Shown here one piece after another: positions 16,213 through 23,740 of a stretch of 34,643 nucleotides of DNA. The DNA is from Methylobacter sp. (GTDB lineage: Bacteria > Pseudomonadota > Gammaproteobacteria > Methylococcales > Methylomonadaceae). The position numbers and the translations under genes were made by a program. Positions within the stretch are counted from its first letter, which is position 1. Each line of letters starts with the position of its first letter. The notes under the pieces are model-generated. The model ran no database searches, was not told the DNA's origin, and saw only the letters and a program-made list of their open reading frames with translations. The DNA lies in contig JAUXTH010000201.1 of assembly GCA_030679035.1 (NCBI GenBank), positions 1 to 34,643 on the forward strand, in the 5' to 3' direction.

Positions 16213-17529
16213 TTAAAATAGCAACTCATCCATAAGATGCGCCCCAGCTCTAGCGGGGTTGAGATCGAGTTTTGCATCACGCACCAAGCGATGGAAGTTC
16301 TCCGAGCGTTCGGACATCGACGAGGCAGCCAGCATCAGCTCCAACTCCACTGGAGGCACTTGGCGCATGAAGCGTTGCACCAGTTTTGCATCGACGCCGT
16401 CGCCACCGAATTCTCCTAATGCCAGCGAGCGCGAAAAGCCGTAAAATTGCCGAATGCGGTTCTCGCAAAGTTGGGCATAGCGGGCGCGGTAGGCGGGGTT
16501 TTTAAGGGATTCTGACACCGCCAACGCGGTCATCGATGCGTTGTAAAAAGCATTCAGTACCCCGTGGGAATAAATAGGATCGACGAAGGATGCGGCATCG
16601 CCTATGCAATAAAAATTTTCCCCGCACAGCTTAGTGGAGTAGTAGGAATAATCCGGCCTTTCGCAGAAGGAACCGTCCACATACTCGGCATTTTTCAGTA
16701 AGCGGTCGAGGTAGGGCGCGGACTTCAAGGTGTTCAGGAAGAACCGTTCGCGGCCCTCCTTGTCCATGGCGCGGGCGCGGTCGGTGTTGATGACTAGGCC
16801 GACGCTGGTCAGCTTGCGCATCGCGATATGCCAGATCCAGCCGTCTTCGAAGGAAGTGACAAACGTGACGGGGCGGACTTTTCCGATGTCTTCTGCCGGA
16901 TAGCTGCGGCCATCGGCGGCGACAAAACGGGAATTTTTAAAGTATCCCCAGAGCGATAGAAACCTCATGCGGGAGTCTATCAGCTGCTTGGATTTGAACT
17001 GTCCGGCAAGGACTGCCGACGGCCCGCTGGCGTCAACCACGTAGCGGCAAGCAATGCTGCCCACATGCGTATCACCCCCGCGCCGATCCAAATAACTTAC
17101 TTTGGGGAAGTCCGAGCCTAATTCGGCTTCTTGGACGGCGACTTGCTGAAAAACCTGCACACTCAGGCTTTCGGCGTGTTTCAGCAGCAGTTGGTCGAAA
17201 ACATCTCTTTCCACATGCAAGGCGGGGCGGGTAAAGCCGAATTCGGAGAAGGCGATACGGCTGATTGTGTCGTTCCAAACCGTGATGCCTCCGGCTTTGG
17301 CGACGAAGCCTTCTTGTTCGAGCAGCGGCGACACCCCTGTTTGGTCGGCGTATTTCCAAAAATGCGGGATTAGGCTTTCACCGACCTGGGGGCGTGGATG
17401 GGAGGCTTTTTCCAGTAAGACTACGTCCACGCCCTTTTTCGCCAGCAAAGCCGCAACGCTGGAACCGGCAGGGCCGCCGCCGATGACCAGGACATCGCAG
17501 TGCTTGGGGATCTCGGTATTAATCGACAT
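16213..17529 (-). CDS. Flavin-dependent halogenase-like protein 2 (degenerate WxWxIP)
   Basis: 438 residues from the preferred ATG, which has AAGG about 8 bases upstream; the open frame extends to 17601. Motifs: GGGPAG at 17-22, GESLIP at 50-55, a Lys at 78 in FVAKAGG at the place of the halogenase Lys, then WIWHIA where halogenases have WxWxIP, and FVDPIYSHG. The final Pro-to-Ala change and the altered FxDP..S.G block make halogenase activity less certain than for copies 1 and 3; a hydroxylase or oxidase is a real alternative. It is the last gene of the long minus-strand operon, separated from the TauE-like gene by a nested palindromic repeat, and may have its own promoter. Confidence 0.78.
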   Translation of the reverse strand: MSINTEIPKHCDVLVIGGGPAGSSVAALLAKKGVDVVLLEKASHPRPQVGESLIPHFWKYADQTGVSPLLEQEGFVAKAGGITVWNDTISRIAFSEFGFTRPALHVERDVFDQLLLKHAESLSVQVFQQVAVQEAELGSDFPKVSYLDRRGGDTHVGSIACRYVVDASGPSAVLAGQFKSKQLIDSRMRFLSLWGYFKNSRFVAADGRSYPAEDIGKVRPVTFVTSFEDGWIWHIAMRKLTSVGLVINTDRARAMDKEGRERFFLNTLKSAPYLDRLLKNAEYVDGSFCERPDYSYYSTKLCGENFYCIGDAASFVDPIYSHGVLNAFYNASMTALAVSESLKNPAYRARYAQLCENRIRQFYGFSRSLALGEFGGDGVDAKLVQRFMRQVPPVELELMLAASSMSERSENFHRLVRDAKLDLNPARAGAHLMDELLF

Positions 17530-17652
17530 TGTTTTGACCTTGTAGAAAGAAATGGAACTCGGCAATTGCTCCTGCATTGCTCTACCTTCTGCATAACCCA
17601 CAGGGATGTGGGGAATGCAGATATTGCAGGAGCAAATATCTGTCCATGTCGA

Positions 17653-17880
17653 CGGATGCCACGGATTAGACGGATAGACGCTGATTTAAAGCGCGTAACA
17701 AACTTGGCCTCGTAACTGTTCAAAGCTAGCTTTGAACTCCTGCATCCACATTCTCTGGAGTCCAAAGCTAGCTTTGGTCGCTTCAAAGTTGGATGGATGT
17801 AGTTAAGGGCGTGAGCAGTTACGCCTAGGCTTTTAAAAATCCGTTTAAATCCGTCTAATCCGTGGCATCCGTGTTCTATT
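17653..17880. repeat. Nested palindromic repeat between the TauE-like and halogenase 2 genes
   Basis: Outer arms 17653-17675 and 17849-17871 are perfect inverted copies of 23 bases (core GATGCCACGGATTAGACGGA). Inside are GTAACTGTTC near 17714 with its inverted partner near 17810, and two CAAAGCTAGCTTTG palindromes around 17721-17735 and 17762-17776. The outer end GTTCTATT links it to the family at 798-920, 7638-7733 and 22346-22441. Confidence 0.8.
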
Positions 17881-17901
17881 AATCATATCAGTAGCCCGCG
17901 C

Positions 17902-18858
17902 TCACACATACCGCCGTGAACGGTACATCAGATAATACACGCATGAAAACCCCAGGAACACCGCCGCCGAAGCGACAGCAATTTCCCGGCTCAACGGAAT
18001 CAGCAAAAGTGAGGAGACCAACTCCGCCAGGATCAGCACGATCAAGGTTCTGACCACCAGCATTCTCGACATATGCGAACAAACATACACGCCCAAAGGC
18101 CCGCCCACCACCACGATGGGAATGGCGGCAAGCCAGTATTCGCTAACCGGCGGGACAAACTGCCCGGCACCAACGATCATCGCAAAACCCGACCAGGAGG
18201 TCAGCACCATCATCACGATGACGGTCGGTGTCGCGGCCTTTTCGCAGATCCGGAACAACAGCACCAACACCGAAAAGACGATGATTTCAAGTCCGCTGCC
18301 CAACAGACCGCTAACCAGTCCGCCTATCATGCCGAAGACCAGCAAGATGCCTTTTTCCAAAGCCTCAATGCGGGGCAGATGTTCGTTGCGGTTGCGATCC
18401 GGGTCTCGGTTGTGCCACCAAAGGGCCAGCGCGAAGCTGCACTGAACTACGGTGAACAATATCCGCACCGCGCTGGAAGGCAGCCAAGTGGAAAGGAAAA
18501 AACCCACCGGCAGCATAGGCACGGAGCCGAGCACGACCCAGAATACGGCACGCCATTCGACGCGGATGCGCAACAGCAGTATGGTCAAAAAACCTGAGCC
18601 CATGCCTATGCTCTGGGTGGCGATGGAAAACAGCTTGGCGTGTGCAGGCGGGATGCCCAGCAGCTTGGTAAATACAGGGAAGGCTACGGCGCCGCCCGCC
18701 TCGCTGGTTGCGCCGCCGATGAAAGAGCCGAAGGCCATGGTCAGGGTGATGCGCCAATGCCGGGTGATCGCTTCCAGCGGCGGCGAGTCCGGCAGAAAAT
18801 ACCAGATCAGCCAAACCAGAGGCGGGAGCAGAAAGACAGCGAGGTGTCTAATAGACAT
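17902..18858 (-). CDS. TauE/SafE-family membrane transporter
   Basis: About 318 residues forming 8-9 hydrophobic segments, with the family features 'GGATSEAGGAVAFPVFTKLLG' in the first half and 'GGLVSGLLGSGLEIIVF' in the second, the paired Gly-rich repeats of the TauE/SafE sulfite/organosulfonate exporter fold. The preferred start at 18858 overlaps the thioesterase stop by 11 bases, so it is translated with the thioesterase gene; the open frame continues to 18873. The substrate cannot be read from sequence. In this context it could move a small anion, such as a sulfonate or carboxylate, linked to the pathway, but it may also be a passenger. Confidence 0.8.
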   Translation of the reverse strand: MSIRHLAVFLLPPLVWLIWYFLPDSPPLEAITRHWRITLTMAFGSFIGGATSEAGGAVAFPVFTKLLGIPPAHAKLFSIATQSIGMGSGFLTILLLRIRVEWRAVFWVVLGSVPMLPVGFFLSTWLPSSAVRILFTVVQCSFALALWWHNRDPDRNRNEHLPRIEALEKGILLVFGMIGGLVSGLLGSGLEIIVFSVLVLLFRICEKAATPTVIVMMVLTSWSGFAMIVGAGQFVPPVSEYWLAAIPIVVVGGPLGVYVCSHMSRMLVVRTLIVLILAELVSSLLLIPLSREIAVASAAVFLGFSCVYYLMYRSRRYV

Positions 18859-19264
18859 CGGTTTTGGTTCCAAGACGTTGCAGGAAAACAGCAGGGGAGG
18901 CGTAGCTCATTTCCCCCGTGACGGCATCCACGGCTGCTTGGATGCTATGCCCCTTGGTCAGCGGTTCACCGGTTTCGAGATCGGCTATCAGGTATTTTAT
19001 TTTCATGCGGTATTCCCATTCCACCAATTCTGCCGCGACCCGAATGCATTGTCCGAACTTCGCGGGGCGGACAAAGCGCAATTGTAAATCGACGATGGGC
19101 CAGACGTAGCCGGTGGCCTTCATCACCATGTAGTTGTAATCGATCTTATCCAGCATCGCGCAGCGGGCGATTTCGAGATATTTGCAATAATGCCCATGCC
19201 AAGCGATGCCAAGCATATCGACATCATGGAAAGGTACGGTTAATTCCACTTCGGCGCGGATCAT
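18848..19264 (-). CDS. 4HBT/YbgC-type acyl thioesterase (ApeK-like)
   Basis: A 138-residue hotdog-fold thioesterase with the hallmark FHDVDMLGIAWHGHYCKYLEIAR near the N-terminus, where the conserved Asp (residue 14 or 16) is the catalytic acid of 4-hydroxybenzoyl-CoA-type thioesterases. It probably releases the finished polyene, or edits acyl-ACPs, as the thioesterase of APE clusters does. A good ribosome binding site (GAGAGG) precedes the ATG. The gene is separated from the upstream acyltransferase by about 450 bases of nested repeats but overlaps the following transporter gene. Confidence 0.85.
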   Translation of the reverse strand: MIRAEVELTVPFHDVDMLGIAWHGHYCKYLEIARCAMLDKIDYNYMVMKATGYVWPIVDLQLRFVRPAKFGQCIRVAAELVEWEYRMKIKYLIADLETGEPLTKGHSIQAAVDAVTGEMSYASPAVFLQRLGTKTDVY

Positions 19265-19304
19265 TGACGGCTTGCCTCTCTTCGGTTGAATTTAAAAAAT
19301 CAGT

Positions 19305-19702
19305 TAGCCACAGATTTACACAGATAAACACTGATTATACATTCTGTTACATTAGATTAACGCTTTAACCCTAAGGGTGCCAGGGCAATCGCGCTTAAAT
19401 AAGCTTGAATTTTATAATCACTGACTGATCAATACGTATAAATGTAGTTATTTTAAATTTCAGGTTATTGGAGTCGCGACTTCAGTCGCGCACGAGTCAC
19501 ATAACGCCAATAACCGCTGGCGCGACTGAAGTCGCGGCTCCGACTAAGGTTTCAAAGCAAAAACTTAAAATCACTAAGCAGAAATTTGTACCCTATCGTT
19601 TTTAAATGGCTAAAATTTAAGCGCGATTGCCCTGCTAAGGGCGCGGCAAAGAATTGATGTAATCCATTGTTCATCTGTATAAATCCGTGTCCATCCGTGG
19701 CT
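19305..19702. repeat. Three inverted repeats nested inside one another
   Basis: Outer layer: GCCACAGATTTACACAGAT at 19305-19323 pairs imperfectly with 19674-19702 (ending CCATCCGTGGC). Middle layer: a perfect 20-base pair, 19381-19400 with 19615-19634 (CAGGGCAATCGCGCTTAAAT). Inner layer: 19473-19491 with 19520-19538 (GTCGCGACTTCAGTCGCGC, one mismatch), plus GGTTATTGG at 19463-19471 with CCAATAACC at 19507-19515. The inner type has another copy at 29546-29626. This accounts for the whole gap of about 450 bases; no gene is seen in it. Confidence 0.85.
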
Positions 19703-19714
19703 CAACTGCTCTTT

Positions 19715-20656
19715 TCAGGTTGAAAGGTTCCAATACGGGTAAAAATTGAACCACTGGAACGGCGTGGCGCGGCAATGAGCTTCAAGCCGTTCGGCATAGC
19801 GTCGCGCCAAAGTTTCAAGCATTTGTAGGCGTTGCGGCTCGGTACGCGGGATGCGGATAGATTCGGCGAAAAGCTCCAGATCGATATGGAAGCGCCCGTC
19901 CTCGTTGAAGCAAAACAGGGTATAGATCGGGCAACGCAGCAAGGACGCAAGCAGATAGGGGCCCTGAGGAAATTCGGCCTTGTTGCCGAGAAAGTCCGCC
20001 TGCACTATGCGGCCGCCACTAACCGGTATCCTGTCGCCAACCAGCACCAGAAACTCCCCTTGGTCGATTTTTTGCTGCAACTCTATGGCGACGGTTGGAT
20101 TCAACTCGGTGACCTGGATGAGTTGGATGGTGGCACTGCCCTTGCTGCCACCAAGCAGGCGGTTGAACTTTTCGGCATGTTTGGTGTGTACCAGAATGTT
20201 GAGGTGGATGTGGCCGCGCATATCGGCTATCGCCTGACAAAGTTCCAGATTACCGATATGCCCACTGAGCAGTATGGCACCGCGCTTTTGTTCCAGTAAG
20301 TCCAGCAGCAGTTTCCGGTTAGGGAAATCGACCTGATCCGGATTTATGCTTCCTGTCCAGGCGATGATCTTATCCAGCAGCGTTTCGCCGAAGCTGAGGA
20401 AATGGCGGTAACTTTCCCACCATCCGCCCGACAATCCCAATTCAGGGTAACTCTGACCCAAGCGGCGCAAATACTCCCGTGAGGCATTACGGGCGATTCG
20501 TCCGCTGAGAAAGTAATAAGTCACGACCGGGCGCAAGAACAGCCGGAACACCCAGCGGCCGCAAAGCCGGTAAACCCAGACCAAGATGCGTATGCCTAAG
20601 ATGGCGCTGGTTTCCTGCAAGGATGCCCAATGGCGGCCTGTGTTTGCGGATTTCAT
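19715..20656 (-). CDS. LpxL/HtrB-like lipid acyltransferase (C-terminal half of ApeJ)
   Basis: A 313-residue protein of the lysophospholipid/lipid A acyltransferase superfamily. It has an N-terminal hydrophobic anchor (about 20-50), the catalytic HxxxxE motif in LLSGHIGNLEL, and the GDRIPVSGGRI block typical of the LpxL branch. It likely acylates the glycosylated or lipid-linked product in the inner membrane. The start codon shares one base with the stop of the glycosyltransferase gene (TAATG). In many APE clusters a single protein (ApeJ) carries the glycosyltransferase and acyltransferase together; here they are two genes in the same order. An imperfect ribosome binding site is consistent with coupling. 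Confidence 0.85.
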   Translation of the reverse strand: MKSANTGRHWASLQETSAILGIRILVWVYRLCGRWVFRLFLRPVVTYYFLSGRIARNASREYLRRLGQSYPELGLSGGWWESYRHFLSFGETLLDKIIAWTGSINPDQVDFPNRKLLLDLLEQKRGAILLSGHIGNLELCQAIADMRGHIHLNILVHTKHAEKFNRLLGGSKGSATIQLIQVTELNPTVAIELQQKIDQGEFLVLVGDRIPVSGGRIVQADFLGNKAEFPQGPYLLASLLRCPIYTLFCFNEDGRFHIDLELFAESIRIPRTEPQRLQMLETLARRYAERLEAHCRATPFQWFNFYPYWNLST

Positions 20657-21396
20657 TAAAAATGCCTGGCCAGCAGCTTGGGAAAACGCAGCAACATGCC
20701 GAAAAACAAGCGGGCATGGGTCAGGCTGAGGCGCAGGTTATCTTCCCAGCCCTTAAAATGCGACAGGCCGTCTTGCGGATACGTGACGTGAGTCGGAATC
20801 GACACGATAGGGACGCCCTGCCAGTCAAGGCGAACCAGGATTTCCGTATCGAAGGCCATGCGGTTTTCCAAGACGGTGGTTTGGATCAGCTGGGTGCTGG
20901 TTGCGACAGGATAAATCCGGTAGCCGCACATGGAGTCAGGAATGCGGAAGGATAGGGTGTTGATATGCACCCAGATATGCGTCAGGTAGCGGGCATAATA
21001 GCGGAGCTTGGGAATCGAGTCGTCGAATATCGCCAGCCCGATGACGACGGCCTCTGGAGTTAGACGGGAGGCGGCGAGGAACTTTTCCAGATCGTGTAGA
21101 TCGTGCTGGCCGTCGGCATCGATTTGCAAGGCATGGGAGAAACCTTGTTGTTGGGCCAGTAGCAAGCCTGTCTTTTCTGCCGCACCTTTGCCGGAGTTGG
21201 TCGCTAAACGAATGGTCTGCACCCAAGGGTATTGAACCGATAAATTGCGGATCATTTCGGCACAGGATTCCCGGCTACCGTCGTCCACCAGAATACAAGG
21301 CAGCTTGTAAGGACTCAACTGTTCCACAATTTTCGGCAGCGGCCCCTCGTGGTTGTAAACCGGGATGAGTATGCAGGGATTAAATGGGGTCGTCAT
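20656..21396 (-). CDS. Family 2 glycosyltransferase (N-terminal half of ApeJ)
   Basis: A 246-residue GT-A fold glycosyltransferase. CILIPVYNHEGPLPK at the start, VDDGSRESC at about 36-44 and the metal-binding DADGQHD at about 93-99 are the family 2 hallmarks, and a hydrophobic/amphipathic C-terminus with aromatic residues suggests membrane contact. The predicted role is transfer of a sugar (or sugar-like head) from a nucleotide or polyprenyl donor onto the polyene or its lipid carrier; donor and acceptor are not known. The start overlaps the dehydratase gene by 17 bases, and the end runs into the acyltransferase gene with which it is fused in other APE clusters. Confidence 0.85.
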   Translation of the reverse strand: MTTPFNPCILIPVYNHEGPLPKIVEQLSPYKLPCILVDDGSRESCAEMIRNLSVQYPWVQTIRLATNSGKGAAEKTGLLLAQQQGFSHALQIDADGQHDLHDLEKFLAASRLTPEAVVIGLAIFDDSIPKLRYYARYLTHIWVHINTLSFRIPDSMCGYRIYPVATSTQLIQTTVLENRMAFDTEILVRLDWQGVPIVSIPTHVTYPQDGLSHFKGWEDNLRLSLTHARLFFGMLLRFPKLLARHF

Positions 21397-21760
21397 GGAA
21401 ATAGATTCTACCTGAGCTAAATTCGGTGGCTTCCGATCGGTAACTAAAACTTAATTTACAGCCCGCTTCCTGATAACACAAGCTCAGATTCAGTCGCTGC
21501 CCAGGCAATAACAATTCCTTGAATTTGACAACCTCCATGTGGCTGAAGATGCCCTTAAGTCCAAGGTATTGCCGTGCGTAATGTACCGCCCATTGGATTT
21601 GCGCTACACCCGGTACAACAGAGACTTCATCGAAATGTCCTGCAAAATAAGCCAAGTCTTCGGGTATACGCAAAGTCAGGATAATACCCTCTGCCCCTAG
21701 CTTTTCTCCGAGTATTTCAGGAAACAAAATCGGCGGATTGCCAGTCTGTGTGAGGATCAA
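21380..21760 (-). CDS. Hotdog-fold 3-hydroxyacyl-ACP dehydratase subunit (ApeI-like)
   Basis: 126 residues with the FabZ/FabA-type block YFAGHFDEVSVVPGVAQIQW. The catalytic His of the GHF motif is present, but the residue matching the FabZ Glu (in PGVxxxE) is Gln. Alone it may therefore be incomplete; the second hotdog protein of the cluster (26593-27084) has the complementary residue, consistent with the ApeI/ApeP heterodimer described for aryl polyenes. The start is a TTG overlapping the stop of the membrane-protein gene (TTGA), since no ATG is available before the conserved part; this TTG gives a normal family length. Confidence 0.78.
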   Translation of the reverse strand: MILTQTGNPPILFPEILGEKLGAEGIILTLRIPEDLAYFAGHFDEVSVVPGVAQIQWAVHYARQYLGLKGIFSHMEVVKFKELLLPGQRLNLSLCYQEAGCKLSFSYRSEATEFSSGRIYFHDDPI

Positions 21761-22305
21761 TAGCTTGCCTTGACTTTGCGCCGGACAGTCATCTCAGCGG
21801 CCATCAACAGTCCCATCAATACATAAAATATTCCGCCATTGTATAAGCTCCACAGCCAGGGGTCTCCATGCCAGATCGTGAAAAGGGAGATGGAGGCATT
21901 GGCCAGGAAAAACACGCACCACACTTGGGTGACTTTGCGGGTATAGATTACGCCCTTGGGCGGCAGACCAGGGTCTTCGAGCCTCGCCAAGCGTTCCACG
22001 ACCGTTGGAGGATAGGCGAGGCTAGAGGCAAAAACGGTGAAAAACACGAGGCTGACGAATACCGGATAAGCCAGCAGCCACTGGGTCTCGTTGACCAGTG
22101 CGATAACCAGTAGAAACAGGGGGCAAGCCATTAACGCCAGTGACCATGCTCCACCCCTCGGCAGGCTTGGGTGGCGATAAAGGAAGCGAAGCAGGAAAAG
22201 TCCCGCCAGCGCCAAGGCCAAATAACGGGGCTGAATATAATCCAGGGAAAACCAAACCAGGAAAGGGTAACTGATGGTCACCACCCAGATAATGCCGTTA
22301 AGCAT
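21757..22305 (-). CDS. COG4648-type membrane protein (ApeG-like), copy 2
   Basis: About 182 residues with five or six hydrophobic segments. It shares with copy 1 (7754-8365) the YPFLVW start region, the YPPTVVERLARLEDPGLP loop and the C-terminal VLMGLLMAAE. The function of the family is unknown, but it accompanies APE genes. The start at 22305 is chosen because it matches the length of copy 1. The open frame extends to 22410, but those extra codons come from the palindromic repeat at 22346-22441, which adds an extra hydrophobic stretch if translated. No clear ribosome binding site is visible at either start. Confidence 0.72.
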   Translation of the reverse strand: MLNGIIWVVTISYPFLVWFSLDYIQPRYLALALAGLFLLRFLYRHPSLPRGGAWSLALMACPLFLLVIALVNETQWLLAYPVFVSLVFFTVFASSLAYPPTVVERLARLEDPGLPPKGVIYTRKVTQVWCVFFLANASISLFTIWHGDPWLWSLYNGGIFYVLMGLLMAAEMTVRRKVKASY

Positions 22306-22345
22306 AAAAGGATAAGGTAACGGGCAAAAAATAAGCCCAAAATGC

Positions 22346-22441
22346 AATGGAACGCAGATAACGCAGATGATTATGATAAGCACGGATAACCCATGAAATA
22401 TCTGCGGCAATCATAACTATCAGCGTCATCTGCGTTCTATT
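22346..22441. repeat. Palindromic repeat, GTTCTATT family copy 3
   Basis: The segment 22346-22376 (AATGGAACGCAGAT...) is an imperfect inverted copy of 22411-22441 (...CATCTGCGTTCTATT). It lies between the ACP gene and the membrane-protein gene in an otherwise overlapping operon and supplies the first codons of the long form of the membrane-protein frame. Confidence 0.75.
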
Positions 22442-22465
22442 TGTAGTTGATTTATTGCGAGTCGC

Positions 22466-22714
22466 CTAAGCTTCGTTGATTCGATAAATGACGTCCACCA
22501 CATCTTGTATGGTGCGTGCGTTTTTGAAATCTTCCGGGTTGATGCGTTTACCGACAATGTTCCGCAACCTGACCATTAGATCTACAGCATCTATGCTGTC
22601 AATATCCAAGTCTTTGTTCAAGTTGGCATTCAAATTTATGTCCTCGGGCGCTAGTTCGAACATTTCCGACATTAGCTGCCTTAGAGTGGCGTGTATTTCT
22701 TCTGGGGTTTTCAT
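22466..22714 (-). CDS. Acyl carrier protein (ApeF-like)
   Basis: An 82-residue ACP with the phosphopantetheine Ser at about residue 40 in DLDIDSIDAVDL. Its helix II and III differ from the two ApeE-like ACPs (no GGLGL motif), so it is a distinct carrier, as APE clusters normally keep two kinds. In aryl polyene assembly one ACP is thought to hold the starter or primer and the other the elongating chain; which does which here is unknown. The ATG overlaps the preceding ACP stop by ATGA. Confidence 0.9.
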   Translation of the reverse strand: MKTPEEIHATLRQLMSEMFELAPEDINLNANLNKDLDIDSIDAVDLMVRLRNIVGKRINPEDFKNARTIQDVVDVIYRINEA

Positions 22715-22980
22715 AAGATTTTTTGTTGTTGTGATACGACAAAACGGGTTAGGTTTTTAATCGAGGCGAAATAATTAAAAAGTTCAGTGGAGTCAGTATC
22801 GATGTGGATGTCATATTTTTTCTTCAAGGCCAGTCCGAGTTCTAGCGCATCAATGGAATCGAGGCCTAAGCCACCGTCAAACAATGGGGCTTCCGAGGCG
22901 ATGTCTAGTGGGCTTATTCCCTGCAACTCTAAGGTATCAATAATCAACTGCTTTAATTCGATTTCAAGGTCTTTCATAGC
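22711..22980 (-). CDS. Acyl carrier protein (ApeE-like), copy 2
   Basis: An 89-residue ACP with the attachment Ser at about 41 in GGLGLDSIDALELGL. It is the close relative of the ACP at 8368-8631. The ATG at 22980 lies inside the end of the acyltransferase gene (17-base overlap); the frame is open to 22995. It is coupled at its 3' end to the next ACP. The pair ACP-ACP followed by the COG4648 gene reproduces the E-F-G order of known APE clusters. Confidence 0.9.
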   Translation of the reverse strand, partial: AMKDLEIELKQLIIDTLELQGISPLDIASEAPLFDGGLGLDSIDALELGLALKKKYDIHIDTDSTELFNYFASIKNLTRFVVSQQQKIL

Positions 22981-23740
22981 GTGCCTGCCTTTCAATGAAA
23001 TACTTCTCCAATTGCCGGGTTATATTTCTGGTGGCGAGGGGGCGGCTAGCATTTTCATCAATTGCATCTAGCTCGAAATCTTCCTCCACATGCAGGCTCA
23101 GAGTAAATTTCTTGTGAGGTATTTGATACCATTTTTCGCGCTTAGTCAATGTGGTCGGGGTGCAGCCTATGATGACCGGTAAAATCTTGGCCTTGGACTG
23201 CAAGGCAATGGTGGCGGCACCGCGCATGAATTTGAGAGGTTTGCCGGGCGTGGTTCGTGTGCCTTCGGGAAAGACGATCAGCGAGCAGCCCTCGTGCAAT
23301 TCTTCAGCACATTGTTTCACCACGGTTTCAGGATCATCCGCGTAAATATAGCCCATGGCACGGATAGGAATGCGCATAAATGGGTTGGCAGCCAAGGCGG
23401 GCTTGACGATGCAGGTAGCGTTACGGATTTGTGAGATAAGGAACACCACATCCAGTAAGGAAGGGTGGTTGGCGATGACCAGTCGGCCTGGAGTATTAAG
23501 CCGCTCGCCGCCATGCACTTCATAGGTCAGGATGCCGATGGCGCGCATGAACTCCATGTAAATATGGAAAATTCTGTTCATTATGGCTCTGGAGCGTAGT
23601 TTTTTTTGGAGGCCGTCACCGATGAATTTTTCGATCAGCGGAAACAGCATCCCCCAAAACAACACGCCCACTGCACCGAACAGGAAGAAGCTGGTGCCTG
23701 TGCCGAACAGCCTCCAGAAATAATTAATCCGGTCAAACAT
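22964..23740 (-). CDS. PlsC-type 1-acylglycerol-phosphate acyltransferase-like protein (ApeD-like)
   Basis: A 258-residue membrane-associated acyltransferase with the HxxxxD motif in ANHPSLLD (about residue 92), FPEGTRTTPGKP (about 155) and a hydrophobic N-terminal segment of about 20 residues. The motifs are complete. In APE clusters the matching gene lies between the CLF-like gene and the two ACPs, as here. It may move the polyene from ACP to a glycerol- or sugar-based lipid. Its ATG overlaps the CLF-like stop by 8 bases. Confidence 0.87.
   Translation of the reverse strand: MFDRINYFWRLFGTGTSFFLFGAVGVLFWGMLFPLIEKFIGDGLQKKLRSRAIMNRIFHIYMEFMRAIGILTYEVHGGERLNTPGRLVIANHPSLLDVVFLISQIRNATCIVKPALAANPFMRIPIRAMGYIYADDPETVVKQCAEELHEGCSLIVFPEGTRTTPGKPLKFMRGAATIALQSKAKILPVIIGCTPTTLTKREKWYQIPHKKFTLSLHVEEDFELDAIDENASRPLATRNITRQLEKYFIERQARYERP

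Noticed and set aside
18073-18597. Plus-strand open frame opposite the TauE-like gene
   Set aside because: Shadow of the TauE-like reading frame, with a composition rich in His, Gln and Asp; no recognisable domain.
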